DNA of 64,000 bases from Phymatolithon calcareum (lineage: Eukaryota > Rhodophyta > Florideophyceae > Hapalidiales): the NCBI GenBank assembly GCA_977006965.1, contig OZ345359.1, positions 992,001-1,056,000 on the forward strand, in the 5' to 3' direction. The position numbers and the translations under genes were made by a program. The notes below the pieces were generated by a model. The model worked only from the letters and a program-made list of their open reading frames with translations, was not told where the DNA came from and did not search any database. Positions 30,836-39,967 of this stretch are shown in pieces. Each line of letters starts with the position of its first letter. Positions within the stretch are counted from its first letter, which is position 1.

Positions 30836-32383
30836 ATGACTTCTCCTGCAAGGAAACGCGCTCGAAGGAAAACCGCGAATGAAGGCGGCAAATGGAAGAC
30901 CCGGGAATCGTATTTCGATTTGTTATCTGAGGAAGGTATCGAAAACGTGTTTCGGTACCTGAGCTACGAACCGCGACTTGTCAGTTGGGTCGACAGTGTG
31001 AGTCCCACGGATGTGCTTACTCTTTATCAGTGCAAAGGGGTCCTGCCAAAATTTGCAAGACGAATATTCTGCAAGTTGGACACGTCAACGATCCCGTTCC
31101 CCCCGGAACCGCGAGGCGGTTATTCTGATCTTATTGGGCCGGGTCGGATTTTGCTCCAGCAACTCATTTCAGAGGCGGCGAGTAGTATTACCGACTTCCG
31201 AATCAACAATCGCGTACCCTTCTCTCGTCTTGCGACGAGTTTCCCGAGCCTTAAGATTCTGTCAGTGTTTAATTGCCCGTTCCGACTGTCTTTTAACAAG
31301 GCAATGCTGCAGAGTCGTCATCTGCACACGCTAGAACTAAGAGGCGTAACACTCCGTCAAAACGATATATGGAGCATCGCATTTCAATGTACGATGTTGC
31401 GACGCCTACGTATCCACTGGACGAACGCAAATGCAGATCAAAAGGGGCTACTGAGGACTCTTTTTGAAGGCATTAGTTGCGGTCTTGAAGAGCTGCATTT
31501 GATAAATGCAGACGGGATCATCACATATATCCCGGACGTTCTAGGGCATTGTAAGAATCTGCGAACTATTGGATTTGAACAATGTCAGATTGACAGACAT
31601 GAAGCATCGTATGCTTCTGCATGTACGCAATTTAGAGACCGGCTCAAGCTACTACGTCTCACGGACTGTCCGGTGCCGAAGATGTTTCTGATTTCTGTGA
31701 GAAATTTATGCGATCATGTCGTTATATGTGGAAGTGCTGTGCGAAGCAGTTTGGAATTGTTGTCGACCATAGGCCCAGCAGCAGGCGAGGTTGCGCTTTC
31801 GAGGCGGTCCACAACTGGAACCGATGAAGAAAAGCTGAAGGTCGTGGCATCCACGTGTCTGAACATTGCAAAGCTGCACATATGGAACCATAGAGAGTCC
31901 CATGTTTTGGATTTTTTGGTACATTCTCATCCGGTACTACGAGATGTTTCCATCGAAATCTCCCAGGTTGAGGGTCTATACAAAGGTTCTGACATTTTTG
32001 AAGCCCTTGCAAAAAAGCAAACTGTCCAAGTGCTCAACTTCGTTGGGCCGATGCCCAGCGAGGATTCGTTTGGCCAATTCGTCCGTGGGAACCAGCAACT
32101 GCAGAATCTTAGGATTAAGCGCACTGACAATCATGACGTGATCATCCGCCGCATTATTCGGACATGTTCGTGTCGTTCATTCAAGGATCAAGGTACTGCA
32201 TCCGCCTGGGCTGTGTTTGTAAAAATTCTGACCAAAGCCCCGGAACTTCAGATCTTGTGCCTCAGCTGCAACCTTGAAAGCCGTCATACTCTGGACTTTT
32301 TGGAATTTCATGACATGTGCAACGTGTTTCGCACCCGTCGCTTCTTTTCTGCGAACATTTGGGGTCGTAGCTACCTTGCGTAA
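30836..32383 (+). CDS. F-box/LRR-like protein of a local multicopy family
   Basis: The 515-residue intronless protein has its first ATG at 30836 (MTSPARKRARRKTANEGGKW). The frame is open 30 codons upstream, so an upstream start by splicing is possible. It begins with a basic, nuclear-signal-like stretch. A region that could be a divergent F-box follows (SYFDLLSEEGIENVFRYLSY). Then come repeated leucine-rich units such as FPSLKILSVFNCPFRLSF, SRHLHTLELRGVTL, CTMLRRLRIHW, LEELHLINADG and CKNLRTIGFEQC, and more degenerate repeats to the end. F-box/LRR proteins select substrates for SCF ubiquitin ligases, but the F-box here is weak and the role is inference. A decayed homologue lies at 15 kb. Confidence 0.75.
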   Translation: MTSPARKRARRKTANEGGKWKTRESYFDLLSEEGIENVFRYLSYEPRLVSWVDSVSPTDVLTLYQCKGVLPKFARRIFCKLDTSTIPFPPEPRGGYSDLIGPGRILLQQLISEAASSITDFRINNRVPFSRLATSFPSLKILSVFNCPFRLSFNKAMLQSRHLHTLELRGVTLRQNDIWSIAFQCTMLRRLRIHWTNANADQKGLLRTLFEGISCGLEELHLINADGIITYIPDVLGHCKNLRTIGFEQCQIDRHEASYASACTQFRDRLKLLRLTDCPVPKMFLISVRNLCDHVVICGSAVRSSLELLSTIGPAAGEVALSRRSTTGTDEEKLKVVASTCLNIAKLHIWNHRESHVLDFLVHSHPVLRDVSIEISQVEGLYKGSDIFEALAKKQTVQVLNFVGPMPSEDSFGQFVRGNQQLQNLRIKRTDNHDVIIRRIIRTCSCRSFKDQGTASAWAVFVKILTKAPELQILCLSCNLESRHTLDFLEFHDMCNVFRTRRFFSANIWGRSYLA

Positions 32384-33860
32384 CAATATTAGTTTAGCTC
32401 TAAATATTAAGGAGAATTTCACGCGAAAGCAGTAGTGCAAGAGAGCGATTAATCACAAACGACAGGAGCATCAAGTGCATATCCGTTGGGAAACCTAAAT
32501 TTGTAGGTACGGGAAAAGCGCACATGCCACCATGCCTGGCGTGACTGGTAGGCAACAAATTCAGAAGCATGCACAGCGCACATCGCGGGCAGCAGCTTTC
32601 CCACACCGGACACTAAACTTTGTGCGTTGGAAACAGTAAAAAACAAACTTCTGCGCTCCGATTCATCGCATTCAGAGCATATTGGAACTAAGGTCATCTA
32701 GATTCACACATGCAGCGACCGTCATCCGCGAGAAGTTGCCCACTGAGTAACTGACGTCCACTTGTTTCGGCAGGTAACTTTCATGTGTGACAGCCGTCTC
32801 GCCCGGTGAGAAATATGCCACTTATTACTACATACACAGTATCATTATCTTATGTGGGACCTCAAAAGAGTTCTGTGGCTTTTATCGTGGTGACATTCAT
32901 CTGCTTTAAGTTCTCTTCTAATCGTGCTTTCTTTCTTTCTTCATTGCAGATGGCGATATATCGTGTTTTGCATCGCTGATCTATTGCATGTTCACGGAGA
33001 CAAAAGCTATGGCATCCGCACACCTTAATACAGTTTTTCAATGTACACAAAATGTCGCGCTCGATGATCCAGCGCCATATTTTATTTCTTCGTCTCGGCA
33101 TTATTGACATTCCGGACGAGATTTCTTATGCTGCCTATAGTACAAAACGTTATGCCATAAAGGCAATTCTGCTCTCTCTGTGCACGATATGAGTAGTCCT
33201 GAATTTAGAGTCCCCTGTGTTACTTTGCGACGTAGTATTTCAACACGCCCTGGGCTAATAAAGGGGATGTTATTGATTGAAAGGGTTTAATGGACGCTCT
33301 GGCTCTGGTTGGTCAATTCTTTGCAAGTTGAGACTACTATGTACACGTGAGCAATCTGTAGGAGATCGCTCACGCTTTTTTTAAAAGCATGTGATGCTAA
33401 AACAATATTGTAGAAGACCGTTTTCTTCGATGGGGTTTGAAGCTCCCCCTGACGTGCCGCCTCAATTCGACGTGACAGCCAGCAGTGACCTAGAATGGTT
33501 CGGACCACGAATTTGGTGTGACTGCTGCGTCGACGGAAAGGCCCTTCTTGCTCGTAGAGGAGGAAGCCCTTTGCAGCGCCATTGCTGAGGTGTACTATAC
33601 ATGGCGACCAAATGCACACAGGCCGGGTGATGAGAGAGCTGCACATGTTTTCAGAAATGTTGAAAATTCGACCGCCACTGCCGTAAATGATCCTAGGCGT
33701 GAGCCATATCGCAGTGTATCTGTCTCTTGTTGTCGAACAAGACAGTTGCTTGAAAATGTGAGCTCGGTCAATGGCGAAACAAGAAGGCTAAGAAAGATAC
33801 TGACTGTCAGTATCACCCGCAAGTGTCGGCTCGTAATAACGGACAGACCCGACAGTCGAA

Positions 33861-34043
33861 ATAATCACAGGATGGGAGGCACCGAGAGATCGCCAAGTTG
33901 GGTCACTGACTCGCGCGTGTGTATCGCGGTAGCCGTTAGACCAGGCAGTGATAGACCTGATATCACAGGAGGGGAGGCCCAAGAGATCGCCAAGACTCGC
34001 ACGTGCGTATCGCGGTAGCCCGTTTGACCTGACAGTGATAGGA
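33861..34043. repeat. Imperfect tandem duplication, units of about 85-100 bp
   Basis: Shared blocks in order are ATCACAGGAKGGGAGGC, AGAGATCGCCAAG, GTGTATCGCGGTAGCC or GCGTATCGCGGTAGCC, and GACC..GCAGTGATAG or GACCTGACAGTGATAG. The second unit lacks about 11 bp after ATCGCCAAG. Confidence 0.7.
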
Positions 34044-34747
34044 TAGTGTCGGTATTCGTGGAGTGTGATATGCAACCCGCAGCCATTAGGTTGGAGAATC
34101 AGATAGCTTAAAAGGCACCGCTCATCGCAGCGAGTAAAGGTTCGCATCTCAAGCAAGCCACAATTGTCGAGAGCGAGTGCCGACTACCTTGCCGACCCTG
34201 AGAGTGCAACAGACGACACGATGCTGATGCTCCATAGGTGCTGGTGTGCGTTGCTGTTGAGGAAAAAAAGTGGATCGTAGGTGAACGATTTTCCAGGTGC
34301 GCAATGCGCTTGCGAGCGAAAACAGCAACGCCGATGAAAAACGACGCTTCAATCAAAAAACTATTGCTCGTTGTGCATCGAGCTCAGATGCTGGACCATG
34401 TCAGCTTCCGAAGCACGTAGCTTTGGTGATACTGATGCTGGCCAATAGTCAAATTTTGCTTGCACTGGATTCGACTAAAGTGAGCTATGGACCCGAGTCA
34501 ATAAAGATAGAACCGTTGACGCGGCAACGCGTCCATAAACATATAAAGTCTTAACGATTTGAATTGGCGATCTCCAAGAACAGCGCGAATCCTTATTTCC
34601 TGATGATCAGGCAGGAGTATCAATGACAGCAAGAACTCTAATAATCTGACAAAACAACTTCAAATGTGTTTGACCCATGGGTCACGCATGATATCCGACA
34701 GAACTCCGCCAAGCTGGGACAGTGTCATAACAGAAATCTATGTCGGT

Positions 34748-34769
34748 GTTCCACGTTGCAACGTGGAAC
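34748..34769. repeat. 22-bp perfect palindrome
   Basis: GTTCCACGTTG followed directly by its reverse complement CAACGTGGAAC. It lies 195 bp upstream of the alpha-SNAP pseudogene start. Confidence 0.8.
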
Positions 34770-34963
34770 TGTCTCATAGCCAACGTTGACACTTTTGGCG
34801 GGAGATCGGCTGATCTTTGAGGATTCTACCAATATCATATTTCAAATTACAGTCAGATCAGGGAATACGGTACAGTAGAGCTTTTTGGTCATAAGATAGG
34901 GTGAGAGTGAGAGGATGCTTCCTTGCGGTGCGTCCGATCACAAGAAGCCCAGGCAGGGCAGCG

Positions 34964-35345
34964 ATGAGTTCCGAGAATCGAAAGGCTGAGAATATGCAAC
35001 TGCTTGCAGAAGACGAGAAGAAGCCCACTACCTTCTTCAAGTCCTTGCTCGGGCGCTCATCGAAGGCGAAGGGGAAGGCTGTCGAACTTTTTGCAAGGGC
35101 CGGCAACAAGTGCAAGCTTCCCAAGTCATTAAGCAAAGCCTGGCAACCTGTCCCTCAATGCCACGGAGAGACAGGACAATGCCACGGAGAGACAGGAGAA
35201 CTCTTATCGCAAGAATGAAGTGCAGCATTCATGCCCAGGAACAATTCTATGCACTCTAGAACGTCGACACCGCGAAGTCAATGGCGATCTACGAAGGCGC
35301 GCTTCGACTGCACTCCTGCGCCAAACAAGTGCATTGTCCATGGCA
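34964..35345 (+). pseudogene. Truncated alpha-SNAP copy
   Basis: Starting at ATG 34964 the frame reads AENMQLLAEDEKKPTTFFKS and LFARAGNKCKLPKSLSKAW, clearly paralogous to the intact alpha-SNAP at 36485 (EGMQLLAEAEKKRTAKTSFF, LFANAGNQFKLAKAWSKA). A shifted frame further on gives NVDTAKSMAIYEGALRLHSC against NVDGAKAVSAYEDAIRLHTD. The copy contains a 21-bp tandem duplication (35156-35176 and 35177-35197), a frameshift and an in-frame TAG, and covers only about the first third of the gene. An open frame ends at 35218, so a short peptide is possible but not a working SNAP. Confidence 0.85.
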
Positions 35346-35846
35346 GTATGGACCACCATAGAACGTAGGTGAAGCTGGGTTATGTTGTGGGTTGTGTTGT
35401 CTGTGATCTAAACGAGTTTATGAATGATTCAGTGATAAAGTATACGGCGAAATGCATCTTTGCTGAACGCCCTTTTTTCGGTTTTCAGGACACTGCCATT
35501 TATAGTCATAGCAATAATGAGCGTCGGAGGCTGAAAGATTTGTTCCTATCGCTGTCTCAATGCAAAATTTGATCGCGTGCAGAGCGTAATGAACGGGGTT
35601 TGCTGGACAGGTAAACGATGTGGACGAGAAATGCTGCGGTGGAGACGACACGTAGAGCATTTAAAAACAGACCCGCACTTGTTCCTGTCAATATGATTTC
35701 TTGTTCGTCCTGTTAGTTCAGGATAGTTCAGAATCCAACTGCTCACCATGCGCCGCTCCGCCAGCGCAATGGTCTCACAGCGGGCCTGCAACGGTATTGC
35801 CACAAGCCAAGAAACACTCACAAAATTGTCATCTTCCGGTGGGAAT
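35346..35846. other. No supportable gene
   Basis: This interval separates the SNAP pseudogene from the APC13 gene. Overlapping short ORFs on both strands show no motif. Confidence 0.4.
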
Positions 35847-35939
35847 TTATCTCGCCGTTTGCAGGAGCCACGTCCACAGCAACGTCCACAACAGCACCAG
35901 GCAAAACACCATCAATCCATGCCCCGCCAATCCCATCAT
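35847..35939 (-). other. Possible 30-residue hydrophobic ORF downstream of APC13
   Basis: In the same frame as APC13 and 12 nt beyond its stop, ATG 35939 opens a 30-codon ORF. Its core FCLVLLWTLLWTWLL would form one membrane span and arises partly from a local TGTGGACGT repeat. It may be chance. I have no family match. Confidence 0.2.
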
Positions 35940-35951
35940 GCAATGCTGGTT

Positions 35952-36185
35952 TCACCGCGAGGCTGAAACGGCACCTCCTGAAGTCGCGACCGTGCCCAGA
36001 TCCATCCACTTATCGTCTTCATCTTCCTCCGTTGGCACACTATCGTCATCATCCACAGGAACCACTGCAGCCACCGGGACGTCGACATCCTCGACCGGCA
36101 GTGTGGCATTAATCCATTCTTCGTCGATGACGTGGATTAACATACAAGCGTCGTAATGCATCGGAGCGGAGCAAACCATATCCAT
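35952..36185 (-). CDS. APC13: Anaphase-promoting complex subunit 13
   Basis: The 77-residue protein has ATGs at 36185, 36179 and 36161. I take the first for lack of evidence against it. The core CMLIHVIDEEWINATLPVED matches the APC13 signature of plants (GMLIDIVDEEWMRDTLP...), followed by an acidic stretch (VDDDDSVPTEEDEDD) and KWMDLG, equivalent to the conserved W-x-DLA near the family's C-terminus. Family members are typically 60-80 residues, so the size fits. APC13 is a small stabilising subunit of the APC/C ubiquitin ligase that drives mitotic exit. It is transcribed away from the alpha-SNAP gene, with about 300 bp between the two start codons. Confidence 0.82.
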   Translation of the reverse strand: MDMVCSAPMHYDACMLIHVIDEEWINATLPVEDVDVPVAAVVPVDDDDSVPTEEDEDDKWMDLGTVATSGGAVSASR

Positions 36186-36484
36186 GACGGAATTGATATC
36201 AATTGGACAAGACTAACGGATGTGGCGAAAATTTTGGCGACGATAACTGCTCGCACGGACGATGGCCCACGTGTACTGCAGACCGGTGGTAGTTACTGTA
36301 TGGGTGAAGCTGTCCATCACTCTGTAGTCGTCAGCACCGTAAGCAATGTATGATAAAATGCATCTCTGAACAACAGCAAGGATGACCGATTATTGCATGA
36401 AGGGAGCCAGCAACTTACCACCAAGCAAGGGAGGTAAAGGATTTCTGTTTTCACGCATCCATCTGGAGCGCGCGGTGTGCAAGA
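36186..36484. promoter_or_regulatory. Divergent intergenic region between APC13 and alpha-SNAP
   Basis: 299 bp separate the two outward-facing start codons, so both promoters must lie here or overlap the genes. I see no unambiguous TATA box. Confidence 0.5.
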
Positions 36485-37375
36485 ATGAGTGCCGCAAAGC
36501 GGGAGGAGGAAGGAATGCAACTGCTGGCCGAAGCGGAGAAGAAGCGAACCGCAAAGACGAGCTTCTTCAAATCGCTATTCGGGTCATCATCCAACGCAGC
36601 CGAGGATGCTGCGCAGCTGTTCGCGAATGCCGGCAACCAGTTCAAGCTAGCCAAGGCCTGGAGCAAGGCTGGAAATGCCTATCTTCAGGCCGCGGAGGTA
36701 TACGAGGAAACCTCTGATCTGAAATACGAGGCGGCGTCCAAATATGCCGACGCCGCGAAGGCGTTCAAAAATGTCGACGGCGCAAAGGCCGTATCAGCCT
36801 ATGAGGATGCGATTCGGTTGCACACCGACGCCGCGCGCTTCCAGCAGTGCGCTCGTTTCAGCAAGGAGGTAGCGGAAATTCACGAGGCGAACGGCAATGT
36901 CGAGGCGGCTCTCGAATCATATGCCACCGCAGCCGACTTTTACGATGGGGAGGACGCGAAGTCAAACGCCAACACGATGCGCATCAAGATTGCCACGCAT
37001 TGCGCCACCCTTGGTCAGTACGAGCGCGCCGCAGACCTCTTTGAGGAGATTGCGGCCGTATCGCTTGAGAGTCGTCTCCTTCGTTTTGGGGCGCGTGAGC
37101 ACATGTTGCGGGCCGGGCTTTGCCGATGCCTGCTGGACCCGATTGGCGCACAACGTGCGCTCGACAAGTACCGCGAAATGGACTCTTCATTCCCAGAATC
37201 GCGTGAGGAAGAGCTATTGCAAAGTGTAGTGGCGGCATTGGGCGAGGGCGATGTTGAGGCGTTCACAAATGCGGTGTACAAATACGATTCTATTAGCAAA
37301 TTGGATGAGTGGAAGACGTCGATCCTGCTTAAGATTAAGAACAGCATTCGTGATGCAGAGGACGACTTGACGTAA
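36485..37375 (+). CDS. Alpha-SNAP (soluble NSF attachment protein)
   Basis: The 296-residue intronless protein starts at ATG 36485. Alpha-SNAPs are about 290-295 residues, so it is full length. It begins with a membrane-binding-type N-terminus (EAEKKRTAKTSFFKSLFGSS), followed by TPR-like helical pairs: LFANAGNQFKLAKAWSKAGN, AASKYADAAKAFKNVDGAKA, YEDAIRLHTDAARFQQCARF, LESYATAADFYDGEDAKSNA and LGQYERAADLFEEIAAVSLE. It ends KTSILLKIKNSIRDAEDDLT, preserving the acidic, leucine-containing tail that in known SNAPs stimulates the NSF ATPase. The protein recruits NSF to SNARE complexes for disassembly after membrane fusion. It is convergent with the nucleoporin gene (126 bp between stops). Confidence 0.95.
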   Translation: MSAAKREEEGMQLLAEAEKKRTAKTSFFKSLFGSSSNAAEDAAQLFANAGNQFKLAKAWSKAGNAYLQAAEVYEETSDLKYEAASKYADAAKAFKNVDGAKAVSAYEDAIRLHTDAARFQQCARFSKEVAEIHEANGNVEAALESYATAADFYDGEDAKSNANTMRIKIATHCATLGQYERAADLFEEIAAVSLESRLLRFGAREHMLRAGLCRCLLDPIGAQRALDKYREMDSSFPESREEELLQSVVAALGEGDVEAFTNAVYKYDSISKLDEWKTSILLKIKNSIRDAEDDLT

Positions 37376-37501
37376 ATTTTAACGACGGTATTTGGGAATA
37401 CAGTATTTGTTTATTTATGAGTGTTGCTTTACAAGTCAGTACGTACGTACACTTAGAGTGACTTCCATGCATAAAACTACCAGCGTCAACCTTCACACCA
37501 G

Positions 37502-39967
37502 TCAGTACATGGAACCCGGGCGTCTACCGTACATGCGATGGGAATCGCGGGACACAATTTCGCACGCCCGTGAAACCTCACCAACGCGCTTATGCAATGC
37601 CGAAGACGTCTCGTCCAGATACTGCAACGAATCCAGATGCGAGTTGAGCACAGAGATAATCTGCGACACGGTGTCGCTCACGCCGTCCTCGACCGATGCG
37701 CCGCTCTTCTTGTTGAGCTCCACGACAAGATCGCGGATTGTGAGCGCCATCGCATCAAGCTCCTCCATGACGTCGCTGGCCATGCGGTGCATATTCTCGC
37801 GCTCGACGTCGGCAGGAACAGAGTTCGGACCGCTCCCATACCCATGCACGGCCGACCCAAGCTTCCGCTCTACGTCATTCTCCAGTGTGTCGAGCAGGGT
37901 GTGCAGCTCAGACTGCTGGCTTGTGATGATGTCCAAGTTGCTCGACAGCTCTTTGTGAGCCACACGAAGGCATTCAGCGTCGCGGTGTAGCGCGTTTATT
38001 CTATCGTCGGCCGCGATGATTCCCCGGTCCCATTTGGAAACCATGGCAGCTGCTTGCTCGAATTGGGATGATAACTCAGACACTTCTTCCGTCCACTTGT
38101 TAACTACTTCGTTCAGGTTCAGGTCCTTCACTTCTGACGGCATCATTGTGGCATTCGCTACACTCGCTGCCGCGGCGCTCGACGGTGCAACAGCGCCCGC
38201 AGAAGCCGGTGCGCTTGCTGCTATCCCAAAGACCGATGATGCCGCAGCCCCTGCCGATGTTGTAGCCAACGCGCCAGCTGATTGCGACGCTGTCTTCGTA
38301 TCACTTCCAGACGATGCTGCACCGAGAATCAGTGCCGGCGGTTTTACAGCACCGGCCCCACTCGCCGATGCTGCCGCTGAAGAAGCCGCTGAAGGAGCCG
38401 AAGAAAATATTCCTGCACTCCCCGCGCTAGAGCTCGCACTTGCAGGAGCTGCCGCCGAAGAAGTCAACGAAAATACTCCTGCATTTGCCGCGCTAGAGCT
38501 CGCACTCGCAGGAGCTGCAGCCGAAGAAGGACCAGTACTCGTACTCACCCCGAAGGTGACAGCCGCCGTTGGAGCAGCACCGGACGAAGTTTTGCCAGGA
38601 GCTCCAAAAGTGACCCCAGCTGCGGCTGAAGACGCTGCTCCTGTGCTCAGTGAAAACCCTGCCGAGGATTGCTGCGCTGGTGCGGTACTTGCAACGGGTG
38701 CCGCAGCAGAGCCAGTCGGCAGCGTGAGTGGCAATCCGCTCGAGGAGGGTGCAGAGTCAAACATATTCACTGCAGATGAGGCGGGAGCAGACGATACGGC
38801 CGGAGTGGCGGCTGGTTGTGCCTTTGTATCAGCAACAGGGGCAGCAGCCGCCTGTCCCGATAGAAAAGAGAAACCACTGCCTGCGGTCGTCGGAGTTGAC
38901 ATTTGCGCAAAAGTTGTGGCTGGTTTTCCGCTCGGAGTGCCGGCTGACGCACTTGCCGGGGCTGCGAAAAAACTGCTACTCGGAGCGGCCGTGTTGGCGA
39001 TCGCCGCCTCGGATTTTCCAAACATGGCACCCGCTGGGGCCGCTGGGGCCGCTTGCGCTGTCGCGGGAGTAGCACCCGCACCGAATGTCACAGCCGCTGC
39101 ACTGGCCGCAGGTGCTGCAGAGGAACCACCGAAAATGGGGGCAGCGGTGGCACCAAACCCGCCGCCGCTTGATGAAGTACCAAAGGTGGTAGGGCCAGCG
39201 GCACTGGAAGCACCGAAAGTGAGCTTGACAGGTGTTGTGAAACCGCCCGAGCTTACTGCAGTGCCTAAACCGCCGCTAGGTGCCGCGGAGCCAAACCCGA
39301 CTGGTGCAGCTGAGGTGCCAAATGTTGATTGCGATGCCGCTCCAAAAGCCACACCCGAAGATGCGCCCAATGCAGGAGCCGACGTTACGCCAAATCCACC
39401 TGTCGAAGCGGCACCGACGGCCGGTGCGGGCGCAGAGCCAAACCGGGCAAATCCAGTGGTCGATGTCGGTGTCGCTGCTACCGCACCAAAGCCGGAACCC
39501 GACGTCGGAGCAGCAGTCACGCCAAACCCGGGCGTCGACGAAGCACCAAAGAGACCTGACCCCGATGAAGTTTTAAAAAGACCTGATCCCCCTGATGCGC
39601 CAGGTGTCGCCGCCGATTGTCCAAAAAGAAACTGGGCCTGTGTCGCCGGTGTGTTTGACGAAAACAAGCCGCCAGTGGCGCCAAATGAAGTCGTCGCGGC
39701 TTGGGGGGCACCAGATGTAGCACCGAAGCTAGTAGCGCCGAAAATGCCGCTTCCGGACGGGGCAGAGGCCCCGCTGCCTTGTCCGAACATGGAGGCTGTG
39801 GACTGGGACCCGAACAATGTCGGTGCAGAAGATCCGAATAGCGCGCCTCCGCTGGAAGCGGCTCCGAAGCCCGGGGTTGACGCAGATCCGAACAGGCCAC
39901 TGCCGCTGGAAACGGATCCGAATCCAGGCGCCGACCCAGAACCGAAAAAGCCTGATGAGGACGCCAT
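37502..39967 (-). CDS. FG nucleoporin of the Nsp1/Nup62 family
   Basis: The 821-residue intronless protein is read from ATG 39967 (MASSSGFFGSGSAPGFGS). The frame is open upstream without ATG. Residues 1-600 are Ala/Ser/Thr/Gly-rich with many FG dipeptides, densest at the N-terminus (GLFGSAS, ALFGSSAP, TLFGSQS, VTFGAGA). They form the disordered selective mesh of the pore. From about residue 610 to the end is the conserved Nsp1-like helical domain: LNLNEVVNKWTEEVSELSSQ, FEQAAAMVSKWDRGIIAADD, ELHTLLDTLENDVERKLG and VSRACEIVSRDSHRMYGRRP. This coiled coil would assemble with Nup54/Nup58-type partners in the central channel. The repeat composition creates a long antisense open frame that I do not consider a gene. 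Confidence 0.9.
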   Translation of the reverse strand: MASSSGFFGSGSAPGFGSVSSGSGLFGSASTPGFGAASSGGALFGSSAPTLFGSQSTASMFGQGSGASAPSGSGIFGATSFGATSGAPQAATTSFGATGGLFSSNTPATQAQFLFGQSAATPGASGGSGLFKTSSGSGLFGASSTPGFGVTAAPTSGSGFGAVAATPTSTTGFARFGSAPAPAVGAASTGGFGVTSAPALGASSGVAFGAASQSTFGTSAAPVGFGSAAPSGGLGTAVSSGGFTTPVKLTFGASSAAGPTTFGTSSSGGGFGATAAPIFGGSSAAPAASAAAVTFGAGATPATAQAAPAAPAGAMFGKSEAAIANTAAPSSSFFAAPASASAGTPSGKPATTFAQMSTPTTAGSGFSFLSGQAAAAPVADTKAQPAATPAVSSAPASSAVNMFDSAPSSSGLPLTLPTGSAAAPVASTAPAQQSSAGFSLSTGAASSAAAGVTFGAPGKTSSGAAPTAAVTFGVSTSTGPSSAAAPASASSSAANAGVFSLTSSAAAPASASSSAGSAGIFSSAPSAASSAAASASGAGAVKPPALILGAASSGSDTKTASQSAGALATTSAGAAASSVFGIAASAPASAGAVAPSSAAAASVANATMMPSEVKDLNLNEVVNKWTEEVSELSSQFEQAAAMVSKWDRGIIAADDRINALHRDAECLRVAHKELSSNLDIITSQQSELHTLLDTLENDVERKLGSAVHGYGSGPNSVPADVERENMHRMASDVMEELDAMALTIRDLVVELNKKSGASVEDGVSDTVSQIISVLNSHLDSLQYLDETSSALHKRVGEVSRACEIVSRDSHRMYGRRPGSMY

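Larger units (their letters stand above)
32384..34963. other. No supportable gene
   Basis: A minus frame at 32862-33110 (CIKVCGCHSFCLREHAIDQR, then a charged tail) and a plus frame at 33518-34018 (166 residues) were considered. Neither shows a domain I recognise, and the latter runs through a tandem repeat. The interval also holds the repeat at 33861-34043 and the palindrome at 34748. Confidence 0.4.

Noticed and set aside
33518-34018. 166-codon plus-strand frame
   Set aside because: Second half runs through an imperfect tandem DNA repeat and the first half shows no family.
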